Part shown: positions 14,991-23,762 of the stretch, piece after piece
Layout: each line of letters starts with the position of its first letter
Position numbering within the stretch: the stretch's first letter is position 1
NCBI GenBank assembly: GCA_023389575.1
Contig: JAEWEG010000058.1
Coordinates: 42,786 to 106,785, forward strand
DNA length: 64,000 bases
From: Chloroflexota bacterium
Lineage (GTDB): Bacteria; Chloroflexota; Chloroflexia; Thermomicrobiales; UBA6265
Direction: 5' to 3'
The notes under the pieces: generated by a model
The model's input: only the letters and a program-made list of their open reading frames with translations
Told to the model about the DNA's origin: nothing
Databases searched by the model: none
Made by a program: the position numbers and the translations under genes

Positions 14991-16304
14991 GTGATCGACC
15001 GATATACCCGTCCGGAAATGGGCGCCATCTGGACCGATGAGGCGAAGATCCAGCAGTGGCTCGCCGTGGAGATTTCCGTCTGTGAGGCCTGGGCGCGAAG
15101 AGGACGGATTCCCGCCGACGCGATGGAGGCGATTCGAGGCGCCAGTTGCGACCTGGAGCGGATGCGCGAGATCGAACGCGAGACTGATCATGACGTGATT
15201 GCGTTCCTGCGGGCCGTGGGAGAGACGGTTGGCGACGCATCGCGTTTCATCCACCTCGGCCTGACGTCGTCCGACGTCGTCGACACCGGCCTGGCGATCC
15301 AGTCGCGCAACGCCGGGAATCTCTTGATGACCGATCTCGACCATCTGATCGAGGTTGTCGCCAGGCGGGCGGTGGAACACAAGCGCACCTTGACCATCGG
15401 CCGGTCACACGGCATGCACGCGGAGCCAACCACGTTCGGGCTGAAGCTCGCCGTGTGGTACGACGAGCTTCGGCGGCACAAGGCACGCCTGGCGCTCGCG
15501 AATGATGACATCGCGGTCGGACAGATTTCGGGCGCGGTGGGGACGCACGCGCACATTCCACCCGACCTTGAGGAAGAGGTATGCAAGGATCTCGGTATCG
15601 GGGTCGAACTGGCGTCGAACCAGGTCGTGCAGCGAGACCGGCACGCGTTCTTCCTCTCCGTGCTGGCGGGTATCGCCGGGACGCTGGAGAAGATGACCGT
15701 GGAGATCAGGCACCTCCAGCGAACCGAAGTCGGCGAGGCCGAGGAGTACTTCGGCGAGGGCAACCAGGGATCGTCGGCGATGCCGCACAAGCGCAATCCG
15801 CACCAGTCGGAGCGCATCGCGGGATTGGCGCGGCTGGTGCGCGGGTACGCGCAGACCGGATACGAGAACGTGCCGCTGTGGCACGAACGGGACATCAGCC
15901 ACAGCTCCGCCGAGCGGGTGATCTTCCCCGACGCGTGCGTCGTCACGGACTTCATGCTGGCCGAGACCGCTGAACTGATCGACGAACTGGTGGTGTACCC
16001 GGACCGCATGCTCCGCAATCTGGAGTCAACCGGTGGCCTTATTTACTCGCAGCGGGTGTTGCTGGCGCTGGTGGACGCGGGACTCGACCGGCAGGAAGCC
16101 TACAAGCTGGTCCAGCGCCACGCCCACTCCGCCTGGAGTGAGGGCGACACGTTCAAGGACGTGATCGCGGCCGACCCAGTCGTCAGCGAGCGACTTGACG
16201 CCGCTCAGCTGGCGGAGCTGTTCGACCCGTGGCAACAACTCGTTTATCTCGATGCGTCGTTCGCGCGTCTGGGACTGGGGGAGCCGGCCCATGCGGCACG
16301 CTGA
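14991..16304 (+). CDS. purB: Adenylosuccinate lyase
   Basis: A 437-residue enzyme that removes fumarate from SAICAR and from adenylosuccinate in purine synthesis. Superfamily motifs are visible: HLGLTSSDVVDTG, GRSHGMHAEPTTFGLK, and the signature loop GSSAMPHKRNP around residues 263-273 that carries the catalytic Ser. The GTG start follows AGGAG. The C-terminus overlaps the purC start by 14 bases, so the two are translationally coupled. It is the first gene of purB-purC-purS-purQ. Confidence 0.97.
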   Translation: MIDRYTRPEMGAIWTDEAKIQQWLAVEISVCEAWARRGRIPADAMEAIRGASCDLERMREIERETDHDVIAFLRAVGETVGDASRFIHLGLTSSDVVDTGLAIQSRNAGNLLMTDLDHLIEVVARRAVEHKRTLTIGRSHGMHAEPTTFGLKLAVWYDELRRHKARLALANDDIAVGQISGAVGTHAHIPPDLEEEVCKDLGIGVELASNQVVQRDRHAFFLSVLAGIAGTLEKMTVEIRHLQRTEVGEAEEYFGEGNQGSSAMPHKRNPHQSERIAGLARLVRGYAQTGYENVPLWHERDISHSSAERVIFPDACVVTDFMLAETAELIDELVVYPDRMLRNLESTGGLIYSQRVLLALVDAGLDRQEAYKLVQRHAHSAWSEGDTFKDVIAADPVVSERLDAAQLAELFDPWQQLVYLDASFARLGLGEPAHAAR

Positions 16305-17202
16305 TTCCGGGACCGGCGCGGTGGTGGAAATCGACGGACTGCCATATCCGCTCTTTCGCCGGGGGAAGGTCCGGGATGTCTTCGACCTCGGTGATCGCCT
16401 GCTGATCGTCGCCACCGACAGGCTTTCCGCGTTCGACGTCGTGCTGCCGACGCCGATCCCCGGCAAGGGCCGGATCCTGACCGCGATTTCCGAGTTCTGG
16501 TTCGATCAGACGGAAGGCCTCGTGCCGAACCACCGGAGCGGAGATCCCCTCGATTCGCTGGATTTGAGCGAAGAGGCACTCTCCATCCTGAATGGTCGCG
16601 CCTCGATCGTGAGGAAGGCGGAGCGGATCGATATCGAATGCGTGGTCCGAGGGAACATCGCCGGGTCTGGCTGGAAGGAATACGCCGCCTCCGGAACGCT
16701 GGCGGGCGAGGCATTGCCAGTTGGATTGAGCCGGGGTGACGAACTCCCGGAGCCACGGTTTACGCCCGCGGCCAAGAATGACACGGGGCACGACGAGAAC
16801 ATCAGCGTGGACCAGTTGCGGTCCATCGTGGGTCGCGAGATGGCCGATGCGCTGGAGCAGCGAAGCCTGGAACTTTTCGGCTTTGCGCGAGGTCTCGCGC
16901 GGCAGGCGGGATTCGTGCTGGCGGACACCAAGTTCGAGTTCGGCATGATCGACGGCCAACTCGCGCTGATCGATGAGGCGCTGACGCCAGACAGTTCGCG
17001 CTATTGGGACGTGGCGAGCTGGACGCCTGGGACGGAACCGCCGAGTTTCGACAAGCAGGTGATCCGCGACTGGCTGGAGGATTCGGGCTGGAACAAGGAA
17101 GCCCCGGGACCGGAGCTTCCGGCCGCCATTGTGGAATCCGCGCGACAGAAATATGCGGAAGTACTCGAAAGATTGATGGGCATCAAGGAGGTCGGATCGT
17201 GA
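16291..17202 (+). CDS. purC: Phosphoribosylaminoimidazole-succinocarboxamide synthase (SAICAR synthetase)
   Basis: A 303-residue ligase joining aspartate to CAIR with ATP, the step before PurB. Motifs: LFRRGKVRDVFDLGDRLLIV, the DRLSAFDVVLP region, RKAERIDIECVVRGNIAGSG, and LADTKFEFG near the end. The ATG at 16291 follows a GGGGGAG site inside the end of purB; the earlier in-frame ATG at 16195 would give an N-terminus foreign to the family. Length is the long form of about 300 residues. Its stop overlaps the purS GTG (GTGA). Confidence 0.96.
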   Translation: MRHADSGTGAVVEIDGLPYPLFRRGKVRDVFDLGDRLLIVATDRLSAFDVVLPTPIPGKGRILTAISEFWFDQTEGLVPNHRSGDPLDSLDLSEEALSILNGRASIVRKAERIDIECVVRGNIAGSGWKEYAASGTLAGEALPVGLSRGDELPEPRFTPAAKNDTGHDENISVDQLRSIVGREMADALEQRSLELFGFARGLARQAGFVLADTKFEFGMIDGQLALIDEALTPDSSRYWDVASWTPGTEPPSFDKQVIRDWLEDSGWNKEAPGPELPAAIVESARQKYAEVLERLMGIKEVGS

Positions 17203-17474
17203 CAGAGGCATCAGGTGGGCGGCGCTGGATCATCGAGGCGGAGATCATGCCGAAGCAGGGCGTCAACGACCCTCAGGGCGAAGCGGTGATGTCCGGACTT
17301 CGCTCGCTCTCGTTCGAGGCGACCGAGCGGGTCCGGGTCGGGAAGCTGATCCGGGTCGAGGTTTCGGCCGACACCGAGCAGGACGCGCTTTCGCAGGGTA
17401 CGGCGATGTGCGAGCAGTTGCTGGCCAACCCCGTGATCGAGGAGTTCGTCGTTTCGGCCGCGCGAATCGGCTAG
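17199..17474 (+). CDS. purS: Phosphoribosylformylglycinamidine synthase subunit PurS
   Basis: A 91-residue small subunit of the three-part FGAM synthase (PurL, PurQ and PurS). It bridges the glutaminase and synthase subunits. The sequence shows the expected pattern MPKQGVNDPQGEAVMSGLRSL, VRVGKLIRV and CEQLLANPVIEEF. The GTG overlaps the purC stop and is preceded by AAGGAGG. Its presence indicates that the matching PurL is the shorter, PurS-dependent type, encoded outside this window. Confidence 0.96.
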   Translation: MTEASGGRRWIIEAEIMPKQGVNDPQGEAVMSGLRSLSFEATERVRVGKLIRVEVSADTEQDALSQGTAMCEQLLANPVIEEFVVSAARIG

Positions 17475-17487
17475 GGGAGAGGATGTG

Positions 17488-18189
17488 GTGACGGACATGC
17501 GTATTGGTGTGATCTCGTTTCCGGGCAGCAATGGCGATCATGACGCGCTGCATTCCTTCGAGCACGATCTTGGAGTGGCCGTCCGCAAGGTCGATTACCG
17601 GGAAACGGACCTGTCCGAGTTCGACGCGATCGTGCTGCCTGGCGGGTTCTCGTATGGCGATGCGTTGCGCTGTGGGGCGATCGCCCGGTTCTCGCCCGTA
17701 ATGGAGCCGCTTCGCGCGTTCGCGGAGTCGGGCAAGCCGGTGCTGGGCATCTGCAATGGCTTCCAGGTTCTATGCGAGGCTCACCTGTTGCCAGGAGCCC
17801 TGCTGCGAAACCGGACCCTGAAGTTCCACTGCCATCGCACCAACATCAGGATCGAGAATACGAGCACGGCCTGGACTTCCGCGCTGGAAGAGGGCGATGT
17901 CCTCAACCTGCCGGTGGCGCACGGCGAGGGCGCGTACTACGCCGATCCCGAGGTCGTCGCCGCGCTGGAGCGCAATGGACAGATCGTCGCGCGGTACAGC
18001 ACGACGGAAGGCGAGATCACTGACGAGGCGAACGCCAACGGCTCGGTCGATGGCATCGCGGCGGTCTGCAACGAGCGCGGCAACGTGGTGGGGCTCATGC
18101 CGCACCCTGAGCGAGCGACCAATGACCTTATCGGTGGCGCGGACGGACTCCGGTTTCTGAAGGGCATCCTGGGTAAGGTCGCGGCCTGA
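17488..18189 (+). CDS. purQ: Phosphoribosylformylglycinamidine synthase subunit PurQ (glutaminase)
   Basis: A 233-residue class-I glutamine amidotransferase that supplies ammonia to PurL. Motifs: GVISFPGSNGD at the N-terminus, VLPGGFSYGDALRCGAIAR, the nucleophile in PVLGICNGFQVL, and HPE in GLMPHPERATND completing the Cys-His-Glu triad. GGGGAGAGG upstream fits the GTG at 17488 best; GTG 17485 and ATG 17497 are alternatives that change only the first residues. It follows purS by 13 bases. No purL follows; the next gene encodes a peptidase. Confidence 0.96.
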   Translation: MTDMRIGVISFPGSNGDHDALHSFEHDLGVAVRKVDYRETDLSEFDAIVLPGGFSYGDALRCGAIARFSPVMEPLRAFAESGKPVLGICNGFQVLCEAHLLPGALLRNRTLKFHCHRTNIRIENTSTAWTSALEEGDVLNLPVAHGEGAYYADPEVVAALERNGQIVARYSTTEGEITDEANANGSVDGIAAVCNERGNVVGLMPHPERATNDLIGGADGLRFLKGILGKVAA

Positions 18190-18205
18190 AATTGACAAGG
18201 GCGAG

Positions 18206-19765
18206 ATGGAATCCTCCGCCCTGGGAAGGGACACCTGTTTGATGGCGAACGAGAAGTACGATCTGCTGCGTGAGCGACTGGGCGAAATCGCCGATCTTGG
18301 CGGCACGCTGACACATCTGGGGTGGGACCAGCAGACGATCATGCCGAAGGCCAGCGCGGGCATTCGCGCCCGGAGGATGGCGACGCTGACCCGGCTGCTC
18401 GACGAGCGGTTTTCCTCGGATGAACTTGGCGAGTTGCTGACGGAACTCGAATCGTACGAGCAGGATCTGCCGTTCGATTCCGACGAGGCGAGCATCATCC
18501 GGGTCACGAGACGCGACTACATCCAGAACCGTCAGGTGCCGACGGACCTGAAGGTCGCGATGAGCGAGGCGCGCAGCGAGGGCTACGGCAAGTGGAGCGA
18601 GGCCAGGGCCGCGTCCGACTTCTCGATTCTCCAGCCGACGCTCGAAAAGATCGTGGACCTTAACAGGCAGGTGATCCACCACGTTCGCGAGGCGGACGAC
18701 TCATACGCCGAGGACTACGACGTGCTGGTGGACAGCTTCGAGCCCCGCCTCAAGTCCTCGGAAATCGCCAGGGTGTTCGACGAGTTGAAGGCCGCCACCA
18801 TTCCACTGGTGCGGCACGTCAACGAGCGGACCGACCGGGTGGACGACGCGCTGGTGCATGGTGAGTTCCCGGTTTCGGTCCAGGAACAGTCCGTCATGCG
18901 CCTGGCGAAGCGACTCGGGTTCACGGACGACGCGTGGCGACTGGACGTAACGGAGCATCCGTTCGCCTCTCCGGTAAATATCAACGACATCAGGATCACC
19001 ACTCGGTACCATGACGACTTCTTCAATCCAGCCTGGTTCGGAACGATGCACGAGTTCGGGCACGGTCTTTATGAGCATCAGGTGAGTGAGGCCCTCGACC
19101 GGACGCCGCTGGTTCGGGGTGCCTCGATGGCGTGGCACGAATCGCAGAGCAGGATGTGGGAGAACCTGATCGGCCGGGGACGCCCGTTCTGGACCTGGGC
19201 TCTGCCGGACCTAAAGGAGACCTATCCCGATCAGTTTGCCTCGGCGACCGAGGACGACATGTACCGGGCGGTGAACAAGTTCGGCCCGTCGTTTATCCGG
19301 GTCGAGGCGGACGAGCTGACCTACAACCTGCACATCATCCTCCGGTTCGAGATCGAGCGGGACCTGTTCTCCGGGAACATCCAGGTGGCCGACCTGCCGG
19401 AGGTCTGGAACGACCGGTTCCGGACGTACTTTGGGCTGGACGTGCCAGACGATGCTCAGGGTGTGCTGCAGGACGTTCATTGGGGATCGGGGCTGTTTGG
19501 GTACTTCGCGACCTACGCCCTCGGCAACGTGGTGGCTTTGCAACTTTGGGACCGGATACGTCGGGAGTTGCCTGATCTCGACGAGCAGACGGCGCGCGGA
19601 GAGTTTGGAGATTTGCGCGAGTGGCTGGGGGAGAACATCCACCAGCACGGCCGCAAATACCTCCCCACCGAACTGCTCCAACGCGTGGTGGGCGTGGACC
19701 AGTTTGACGCGAAGCCGCTGATCGCCTATCTCACGAACAAGGTGACCGAACTCTACGGCGAGTAG
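18206..19765 (+). CDS. M32-family metallocarboxypeptidase (thermostable carboxypeptidase Taq type)
   Basis: A 519-residue cytoplasmic zinc carboxypeptidase that trims C-terminal residues from peptides. The zinc site is MHEFGHGLYEHQ (HExxH) near residues 281-286. Other family landmarks are LTHLGWDQQTIMPKAS, HESQSRMWENLIGR, YNLHIILRFEIERDL and HWGSGLFGYFATYALGN. Length matches the family. The ATG at 18206 has AAGGG upstream; the ATG at 18242 fits the typical N-terminus equally well and would remove 12 residues. It starts 16 bases after purQ, so it may share the purine transcript. A large palindromic terminator follows. Confidence 0.95.
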   Translation: MESSALGRDTCLMANEKYDLLRERLGEIADLGGTLTHLGWDQQTIMPKASAGIRARRMATLTRLLDERFSSDELGELLTELESYEQDLPFDSDEASIIRVTRRDYIQNRQVPTDLKVAMSEARSEGYGKWSEARAASDFSILQPTLEKIVDLNRQVIHHVREADDSYAEDYDVLVDSFEPRLKSSEIARVFDELKAATIPLVRHVNERTDRVDDALVHGEFPVSVQEQSVMRLAKRLGFTDDAWRLDVTEHPFASPVNINDIRITTRYHDDFFNPAWFGTMHEFGHGLYEHQVSEALDRTPLVRGASMAWHESQSRMWENLIGRGRPFWTWALPDLKETYPDQFASATEDDMYRAVNKFGPSFIRVEADELTYNLHIILRFEIERDLFSGNIQVADLPEVWNDRFRTYFGLDVPDDAQGVLQDVHWGSGLFGYFATYALGNVVALQLWDRIRRELPDLDEQTARGEFGDLREWLGENIHQHGRKYLPTELLQRVVGVDQFDAKPLIAYLTNKVTELYGE

Positions 19766-19790
19766 GCAACCAGCCGCATCGAAACATGAC

Positions 19791-19826
19791 GAAACCCGGT
19801 GTTCGAACGTTCGAACACCGGGTTTC
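19791..19826. terminator. 36-bp perfect palindrome between convergent genes
   Basis: GAAACCCGGTGTTCGAA, then CG, then the exact reverse complement of the first arm. No T run follows on either side. It sits between the M32 gene (plus) and the dehydrogenase gene (minus), 25 and 49 bases from their stops, and probably ends transcription in both directions. Confidence 0.75.
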
Positions 19827-19875
19827 GTCTACATAACAGGCGGGTGACCAGGTAGGGGAGGTGAGGCCCCGGGCC

Positions 19876-20775
19876 TTATTTGCTGACCACCTGCGTGCCG
19901 GCCGCTTCCTCCATCGGGATGACGACGGCGGTCATATCCTCGGCTCCGTGGGACGAGTCGTGCGCGCGATCGAACACCGCGCGGGCTTCGCCACCGACGG
20001 CGAGTGGAACGCCGAGCTCGTTCGCCAGGTCGGCGATCAGGCCGAGGTCCTTGCGGATCAGGTCGACCGGGGTACCGCCCGCGAAGTTGCGATCGATGAT
20101 GAGGGGCACACCCCGGTCGAGCATCTTGCTTCCACCGAAGCTGGTGGAGAGCACTTCCAGCATCTTGGCCGGATCGGCGCCAGCCTTGACGCCGAGCACC
20201 AGGGCTTCGGCCACGGCGGACATGTTGATGCCGACCAGCAGTTGATTGGCGAGCTTGACAATGGTGCCGGCGCCGCTGGGGCCGACGAGGTGGAGCTTCT
20301 GGCCGATGGCCGAGAGGACGGACTGGGCCTTCTCGAAGGCCGCCTCGTCGCCACCCACCATAATCGTGAGGGAGCCGGCTTCCGCGCCGGCGACGCCGCC
20401 ACTGACCGGAGCGTCAAGGAACGCGCCCCCCTTGGCGGCGATCTTCTCCGCCAGTTCGCGGCTCAGGCCGGGATCGATTGTGCTGGTATCGATGAAGAGC
20501 TGTCCCTCGCGGGTGGAGTCCACCAGCCCGTCGGCCTCAAGGTAAACCTTGCGGACCGCCGCCGGATCTGGAAGGCTGGTGACGATCACGTCAGCCGCCT
20601 CGGCGACGCCCTTCGGGCTACCGCCATCGACCGCGCCCTCGGCGACCATCTCCTGGATCGGACCTTCGGAGCGACTGTTGACGGTGACGGTAAATCCGGC
20701 CTTCAGCAAGTTGCGGGTGATTGGGCGGCCCATCTTGCCGAGGCCGATAACGCCAACCCTAATAGTCTCGGTCAT
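19876..20775 (-). CDS. NAD(P)-dependent 3-hydroxyisobutyrate dehydrogenase / tartronate semialdehyde reductase family
   Basis: A 299-residue beta-hydroxyacid dehydrogenase. The N-terminal Rossmann motif is VGVIGLGKMGRPITRNLLKAG (residues 6-26). The substrate loop DAPVSGGVAGAEAGSL and the catalytic-Lys helix GTIVKLANQLLVG are both present, as is KDLGLIADLANELGVPLAV. The family reduces or oxidises small 3-hydroxy acids; the exact substrate cannot be told. The ATG at 20775 has AGGAGG nine bases upstream, which excludes an in-frame start at 20958. A perfect TATAAT lies 173 bases upstream. It has no operon partner. Confidence 0.93.
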   Translation of the reverse strand: MTETIRVGVIGLGKMGRPITRNLLKAGFTVTVNSRSEGPIQEMVAEGAVDGGSPKGVAEAADVIVTSLPDPAAVRKVYLEADGLVDSTREGQLFIDTSTIDPGLSRELAEKIAAKGGAFLDAPVSGGVAGAEAGSLTIMVGGDEAAFEKAQSVLSAIGQKLHLVGPSGAGTIVKLANQLLVGINMSAVAEALVLGVKAGADPAKMLEVLSTSFGGSKMLDRGVPLIIDRNFAGGTPVDLIRKDLGLIADLANELGVPLAVGGEARAVFDRAHDSSHGAEDMTAVVIPMEEAAGTQVVSK

Positions 20776-20947
20776 GAAATGCTGTCCTCCTGGCTCGATT
20801 CGCGTCGCGCGCGTCGAGCCTGATACGTGCTGGGGTTCATGTGAACCGCGCGATGGCTTCGGGGATGATCGTAGCGTAGATTGGCGGGTGTGTCGCGACC
20901 GGTCCTCCGCGCCCAAGGGCAATAACGGCGAAATTCGCACAACGTAG

Positions 20948-20953
20948 ATTATA
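20948..20953 (-). promoter_or_regulatory. -10 box upstream of the dehydrogenase gene
   Basis: A perfect TATAAT on the minus strand in an AT-rich patch, with no clear -35. Predicted start near 20941, leaving a leader of about 165 nt. Confidence 0.45.
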
Positions 20954-21278
20954 CGCAAAATATTGAAGTCGGCTGCTTCCCCATTCGACGTACACGCGAA
21001 GTGGTCAATGGATGAGGCATGGCCGGGTGGTGATCGTTATCCGTCGGCCCTCCGCTTACACGGTCGATGGGCGGACGTCGATGGCGGCTCCCGGCTCCGC
21101 CGTGGCGGTCGATGACGCGAGGTCATTCCGTGAGGCCAACCTCGCGCCGGCGAGCGGCCTGCCTCCTGGACGCCGTCAGCAGTGGATGACGACGGTTTCC
21201 GCTCCGAACCGGACCTCGTCACGGCGATGCGGTTGCGTAAGGCGTGGCTGGTTTATGACCAGATCTCGGGCGTGGTGG

Positions 21279-21307
21279 TTGACAAATGCGTCGTGTGGGT
21301 GTTCAAT
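21279..21307 (+). promoter_or_regulatory. Promoter of the TetR-family regulator gene
   Basis: A perfect TTGACA (21279-21284), a 17-bp spacer and TTCAAT (21302-21307). The predicted start near 21314 lies before the AAAGGAG site at 21342. Confidence 0.6.
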
Positions 21308-21359
21308 CACTCACAACGGCATGGCACACGACCCAGTATGGAAAGGAGAACCGAGAACC

Positions 21360-21938
21360 TTGGCTGCCGAGCGCGAAGGAACCCCACTCGTCCAGGCCCG
21401 GAGGGCCGCGATAACAGACAGTGCTATCCGGGGGTTCGCCCGTACCGGCTATCACGCGACCCCGGTCGCCGAGATCGCCCGGGAGTCCGGCTTTTCCCAG
21501 GCCTATGTGTTTCGCCTGTTCACCGACAAACTCACGCTGTTCGTCGCGGCGATCGACCGCTGTTTCGAGCGCGTTCGAGAGACGATCGCCGACGGCGCTT
21601 ACCGGGCGGCCGATTCATCGCCGGCGTCAATCCTCAATTCGATGGGTCAGGCCTACGCCTCGCTCATCGCCGACCGTGACCTGCTCATGATCCAGGTTCA
21701 TGCCCAGAGCGCATCCGATATCCCCGAGGTGCGAGACGCCATGCGCCGCGGCCTCGCCACCGTGGTCGAGATGGCGCAAGAACGGTCTCGCGCCGAACCG
21801 GAGGCGGTCCAATCGTTCATGGCCCGGGGCATGCTCTGTCACCTCGTGGTGACGGCGGGGTTGAACTCGGTCGACGCCGGGTGGGCCCGGACACTCAGCG
21901 CAGGCTTGACCCACCCAGACACGATCGAAGGGGCATAA
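21360..21938 (+). CDS. TetR-family transcriptional regulator
   Basis: A 192-residue regulator. The N-terminal HTH (about residues 12-58) reads RRAAITDSAIRGFARTGYHA, TPVAEIARESGFSQAYVFRLF, then DKLTLFVAAID, the classic TetR pattern. The helical C-terminal ligand domain is unremarkable. The start is TTG at 21360, with AAAGGAG nine bases upstream and a good promoter before it; long upstream in-frame starts would run through that promoter. The next gene, 134 bases downstream, has a TetR-type palindrome just before its ribosome-binding site, so it is the likely target. Confidence 0.88.
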   Translation: MAAEREGTPLVQARRAAITDSAIRGFARTGYHATPVAEIARESGFSQAYVFRLFTDKLTLFVAAIDRCFERVRETIADGAYRAADSSPASILNSMGQAYASLIADRDLLMIQVHAQSASDIPEVRDAMRRGLATVVEMAQERSRAEPEAVQSFMARGMLCHLVVTAGLNSVDAGWARTLSAGLTHPDTIEGA

Positions 21939-22035
21939 GCAGACACCTCCGGCTCACCTTGCTGGAAGCGGTCAGCAGACCGCACACCAGGACACGCATG
22001 GTCGCCAATTGGCGGCCTTTACCTGACGCGGAAAA

Positions 22036-22057
22036 GAGAGTGACCAGTCACACTCTC
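22036..22057. promoter_or_regulatory. Putative TetR operator upstream of the peptidase-like gene
   Basis: A 22-bp element: arms GAGAGTG and CACTCTC pair perfectly around an 8-bp centre that contains GACCAGTC. An inner TGAC-CA-GTCA palindrome is also present. It lies 3 bases before the GAAGGAG of the downstream gene and 98 bases after the TetR stop. Confidence 0.5.
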
Positions 22058-22072
22058 AATGAAGGAGACTCC

Positions 22073-23620
22073 ATGAACCTGATTTCACGCATGTTCCCCG
22101 GCGCGAATGGGGACGGTCCCCAGAGGCGGGATCCCACCCCTCCCCTTGCGGTGTCGCCACTGGCCCACAGATTCGTCTTCGCCCTGATCGCGGCCCTGGC
22201 GATGCTCGCGCCGCTCAATGCCTGGTCCGTGTCCGTCTCGGCCCAAGACTCAACTCTCCAACCGGCGCCGCCGTCCATACGCTGGAACGACTGTCAGCAG
22301 GAGGGCTTCGAGACGTCCCGCTGCGGCACGATCTCCGTCCCCGTTCACTGGTCCCAGCCCGATGGCGAGACGGTCGACCTTGCAGTCGTCGTCCGTCCCG
22401 CGGACGATCCGTCCACCCGGATCGGCGCGCTGCTGCTTGGCAATGCCCGGGGCGGATCGGCCATCGAACAGCTTCGCCTCGGCCTCGTCTCCGGCGCGAT
22501 CGTTGGAGCATCGATCACCAGCTACGATCTCGTCGCCGTCGACCCCCGCGGCGTCGGCCAGTCCAGTCCGCTCGATTGCGGCCGCCCGCAACGCACAGCG
22601 GGCGTGACATACACCCCTCAGGACATACAGGAATTCGAAGCTATGGTGGCCGACAACCAGGCCCTCGCCAGCGCATGCGCCGCCGGCGTCGGGAACCCGC
22701 TCGCCGGCCTCGACCTCGAGACAAGCGCCCGTGACCTGGACGCCGTGCGGGCCGCGCTCGGCGAAGAGCAGATCACCGTCTACGGCATCGAGCACACCAC
22801 GCTCGTCAGCCGCACCTACGCCCGCATGTTCCCCGAGCGCGTCCGGGGCATCATCCTGGATACCGCCGTCGACGACAGCCTGACCGTATCCCAGCGGCTT
22901 GCCTCGGAGGCGGTCGCCGTCGAAACTGGCTTGATGCGATTCGCGGAATGGTGCGACTCGTCGACCGACTGCGCCCTCCATGGGCAGGATGTCCTGGCCA
23001 CCTTTGACGCCATCGTGGAGCAGGCGGACGAAACCCCAATCCCGGCTGGCGATCATCCGCCGTTGACCGGGTACGATGTGCGCCGGTCCACCCAGGAACA
23101 CCTGGTTTTCCGCGTGGCGTGGTCCGGTTTCGCCGCCGCCCTCGCCCAGGCCGCCAACGGCGACGGGACCGCGCTGACCGTTTCGCCCGATGGCACCTTG
23201 GTCCCATTGCAGGAGCACGTTGTCGGTTGCATGACCACGCCGGCCGGGGTCTCCACGCTCGAGGAACTGCGGGCGCTGGAGCAGATGGCCTGGCGACTCG
23301 CGCCCCACACCGGAGGCGCCACCCGTGCCTGGGACGTGCTCGCTGGCTGCATCGGTTGGCCCGACCGGCCTGTGGAGCTGGACAGTGGCGACCCTGTCGA
23401 TGGCATCCCGCCCGCCCTGTTCCTTGAGTCCACCCACAACACGCTGGCGGCTTACGAGAGCGGTTTCAGCCTCGCCGAGCAATTCCCGGACAGCCGGGTT
23501 CTTTCGCGAGAAGGCGACGAATACAGCCTCGTCGTCTGGTCGAGCTGCATCGCGACGGCGTTTGACGATTACCTGATGTCGGGGCAGCTTCCGCCACCTG
23601 GCGCCATCTGCCTGGACTGA
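22073..23620 (+). CDS. Secreted alpha/beta-hydrolase of the tripeptidyl aminopeptidase family, catalytic triad lost
   Basis: A 515-residue protein with a signal sequence (hydrophobic stretch about 34-57, cleavage likely near VSAQDS). It aligns by eye with Streptomyces SlpD-type tripeptidyl aminopeptidases (S33): VPVHWSQPDGETVDLAVV, YDLVAVDPRGVGQSSPLDC, ARDLDAVRAALGEEQITVYG, and the C-terminal YLMSGQLPPPGAIC. The nucleophile motif, normally G-x-S-Y-G, reads GIEHT, so Ser is Glu240. The acid motif reads STHNTLAAYE instead of TxDPxTPxE, and the GDGH catalytic His region reads EGDEYS. All three triad positions are changed, so peptidase activity is unlikely; binding or regulation is more plausible. 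The ATG has GAAGGAG nearby. Probably controlled by the adjacent TetR protein. Confidence 0.85.
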   Translation: MNLISRMFPGANGDGPQRRDPTPPLAVSPLAHRFVFALIAALAMLAPLNAWSVSVSAQDSTLQPAPPSIRWNDCQQEGFETSRCGTISVPVHWSQPDGETVDLAVVVRPADDPSTRIGALLLGNARGGSAIEQLRLGLVSGAIVGASITSYDLVAVDPRGVGQSSPLDCGRPQRTAGVTYTPQDIQEFEAMVADNQALASACAAGVGNPLAGLDLETSARDLDAVRAALGEEQITVYGIEHTTLVSRTYARMFPERVRGIILDTAVDDSLTVSQRLASEAVAVETGLMRFAEWCDSSTDCALHGQDVLATFDAIVEQADETPIPAGDHPPLTGYDVRRSTQEHLVFRVAWSGFAAALAQAANGDGTALTVSPDGTLVPLQEHVVGCMTTPAGVSTLEELRALEQMAWRLAPHTGGATRAWDVLAGCIGWPDRPVELDSGDPVDGIPPALFLESTHNTLAAYESGFSLAEQFPDSRVLSREGDEYSLVVWSSCIATAFDDYLMSGQLPPPGAICLD

Positions 23621-23664
23621 GCCCGCCGATCGAATCGGTCGGTCCGCTCGAATCCACCTGGAAC

Positions 23665-23698
23665 GAAGGGACGGTCGCTGCCAGGCGACCGTCCCTTC
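23665..23698. terminator. Terminator between the peptidase-like gene and fmt
   Basis: Inverted repeat GAAGGGACGGTCGC / GCGACCGTCCCTTC with a 6-nt loop, between convergent genes. Short T-containing tails on both sides suggest bidirectional use. Confidence 0.8.
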
Positions 23699-23762
23699 CG
23701 TCCCGTTCGATATGTAGACGCGAAGGCGTCCTGGGCAAGCAGGAGACCACGGCTGAACGCCG

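Larger units (their letters stand above)
20776..21359. other. 584-bp divergent intergenic region
   Basis: It separates the dehydrogenase (minus) from the TetR regulator (plus) and carries a promoter for each (20948-20953 and 21279-21307). An open frame runs through much of it on the plus strand but lacks coding character and a ribosome-binding site before 21342. Nothing else recognised. Confidence 0.6.

Noticed and set aside
22250..23482. 410-codon open frame antisense to the peptidase-like gene
   Set aside because: The plus-strand frame has a signal peptide and family motifs; the antisense frame has none.
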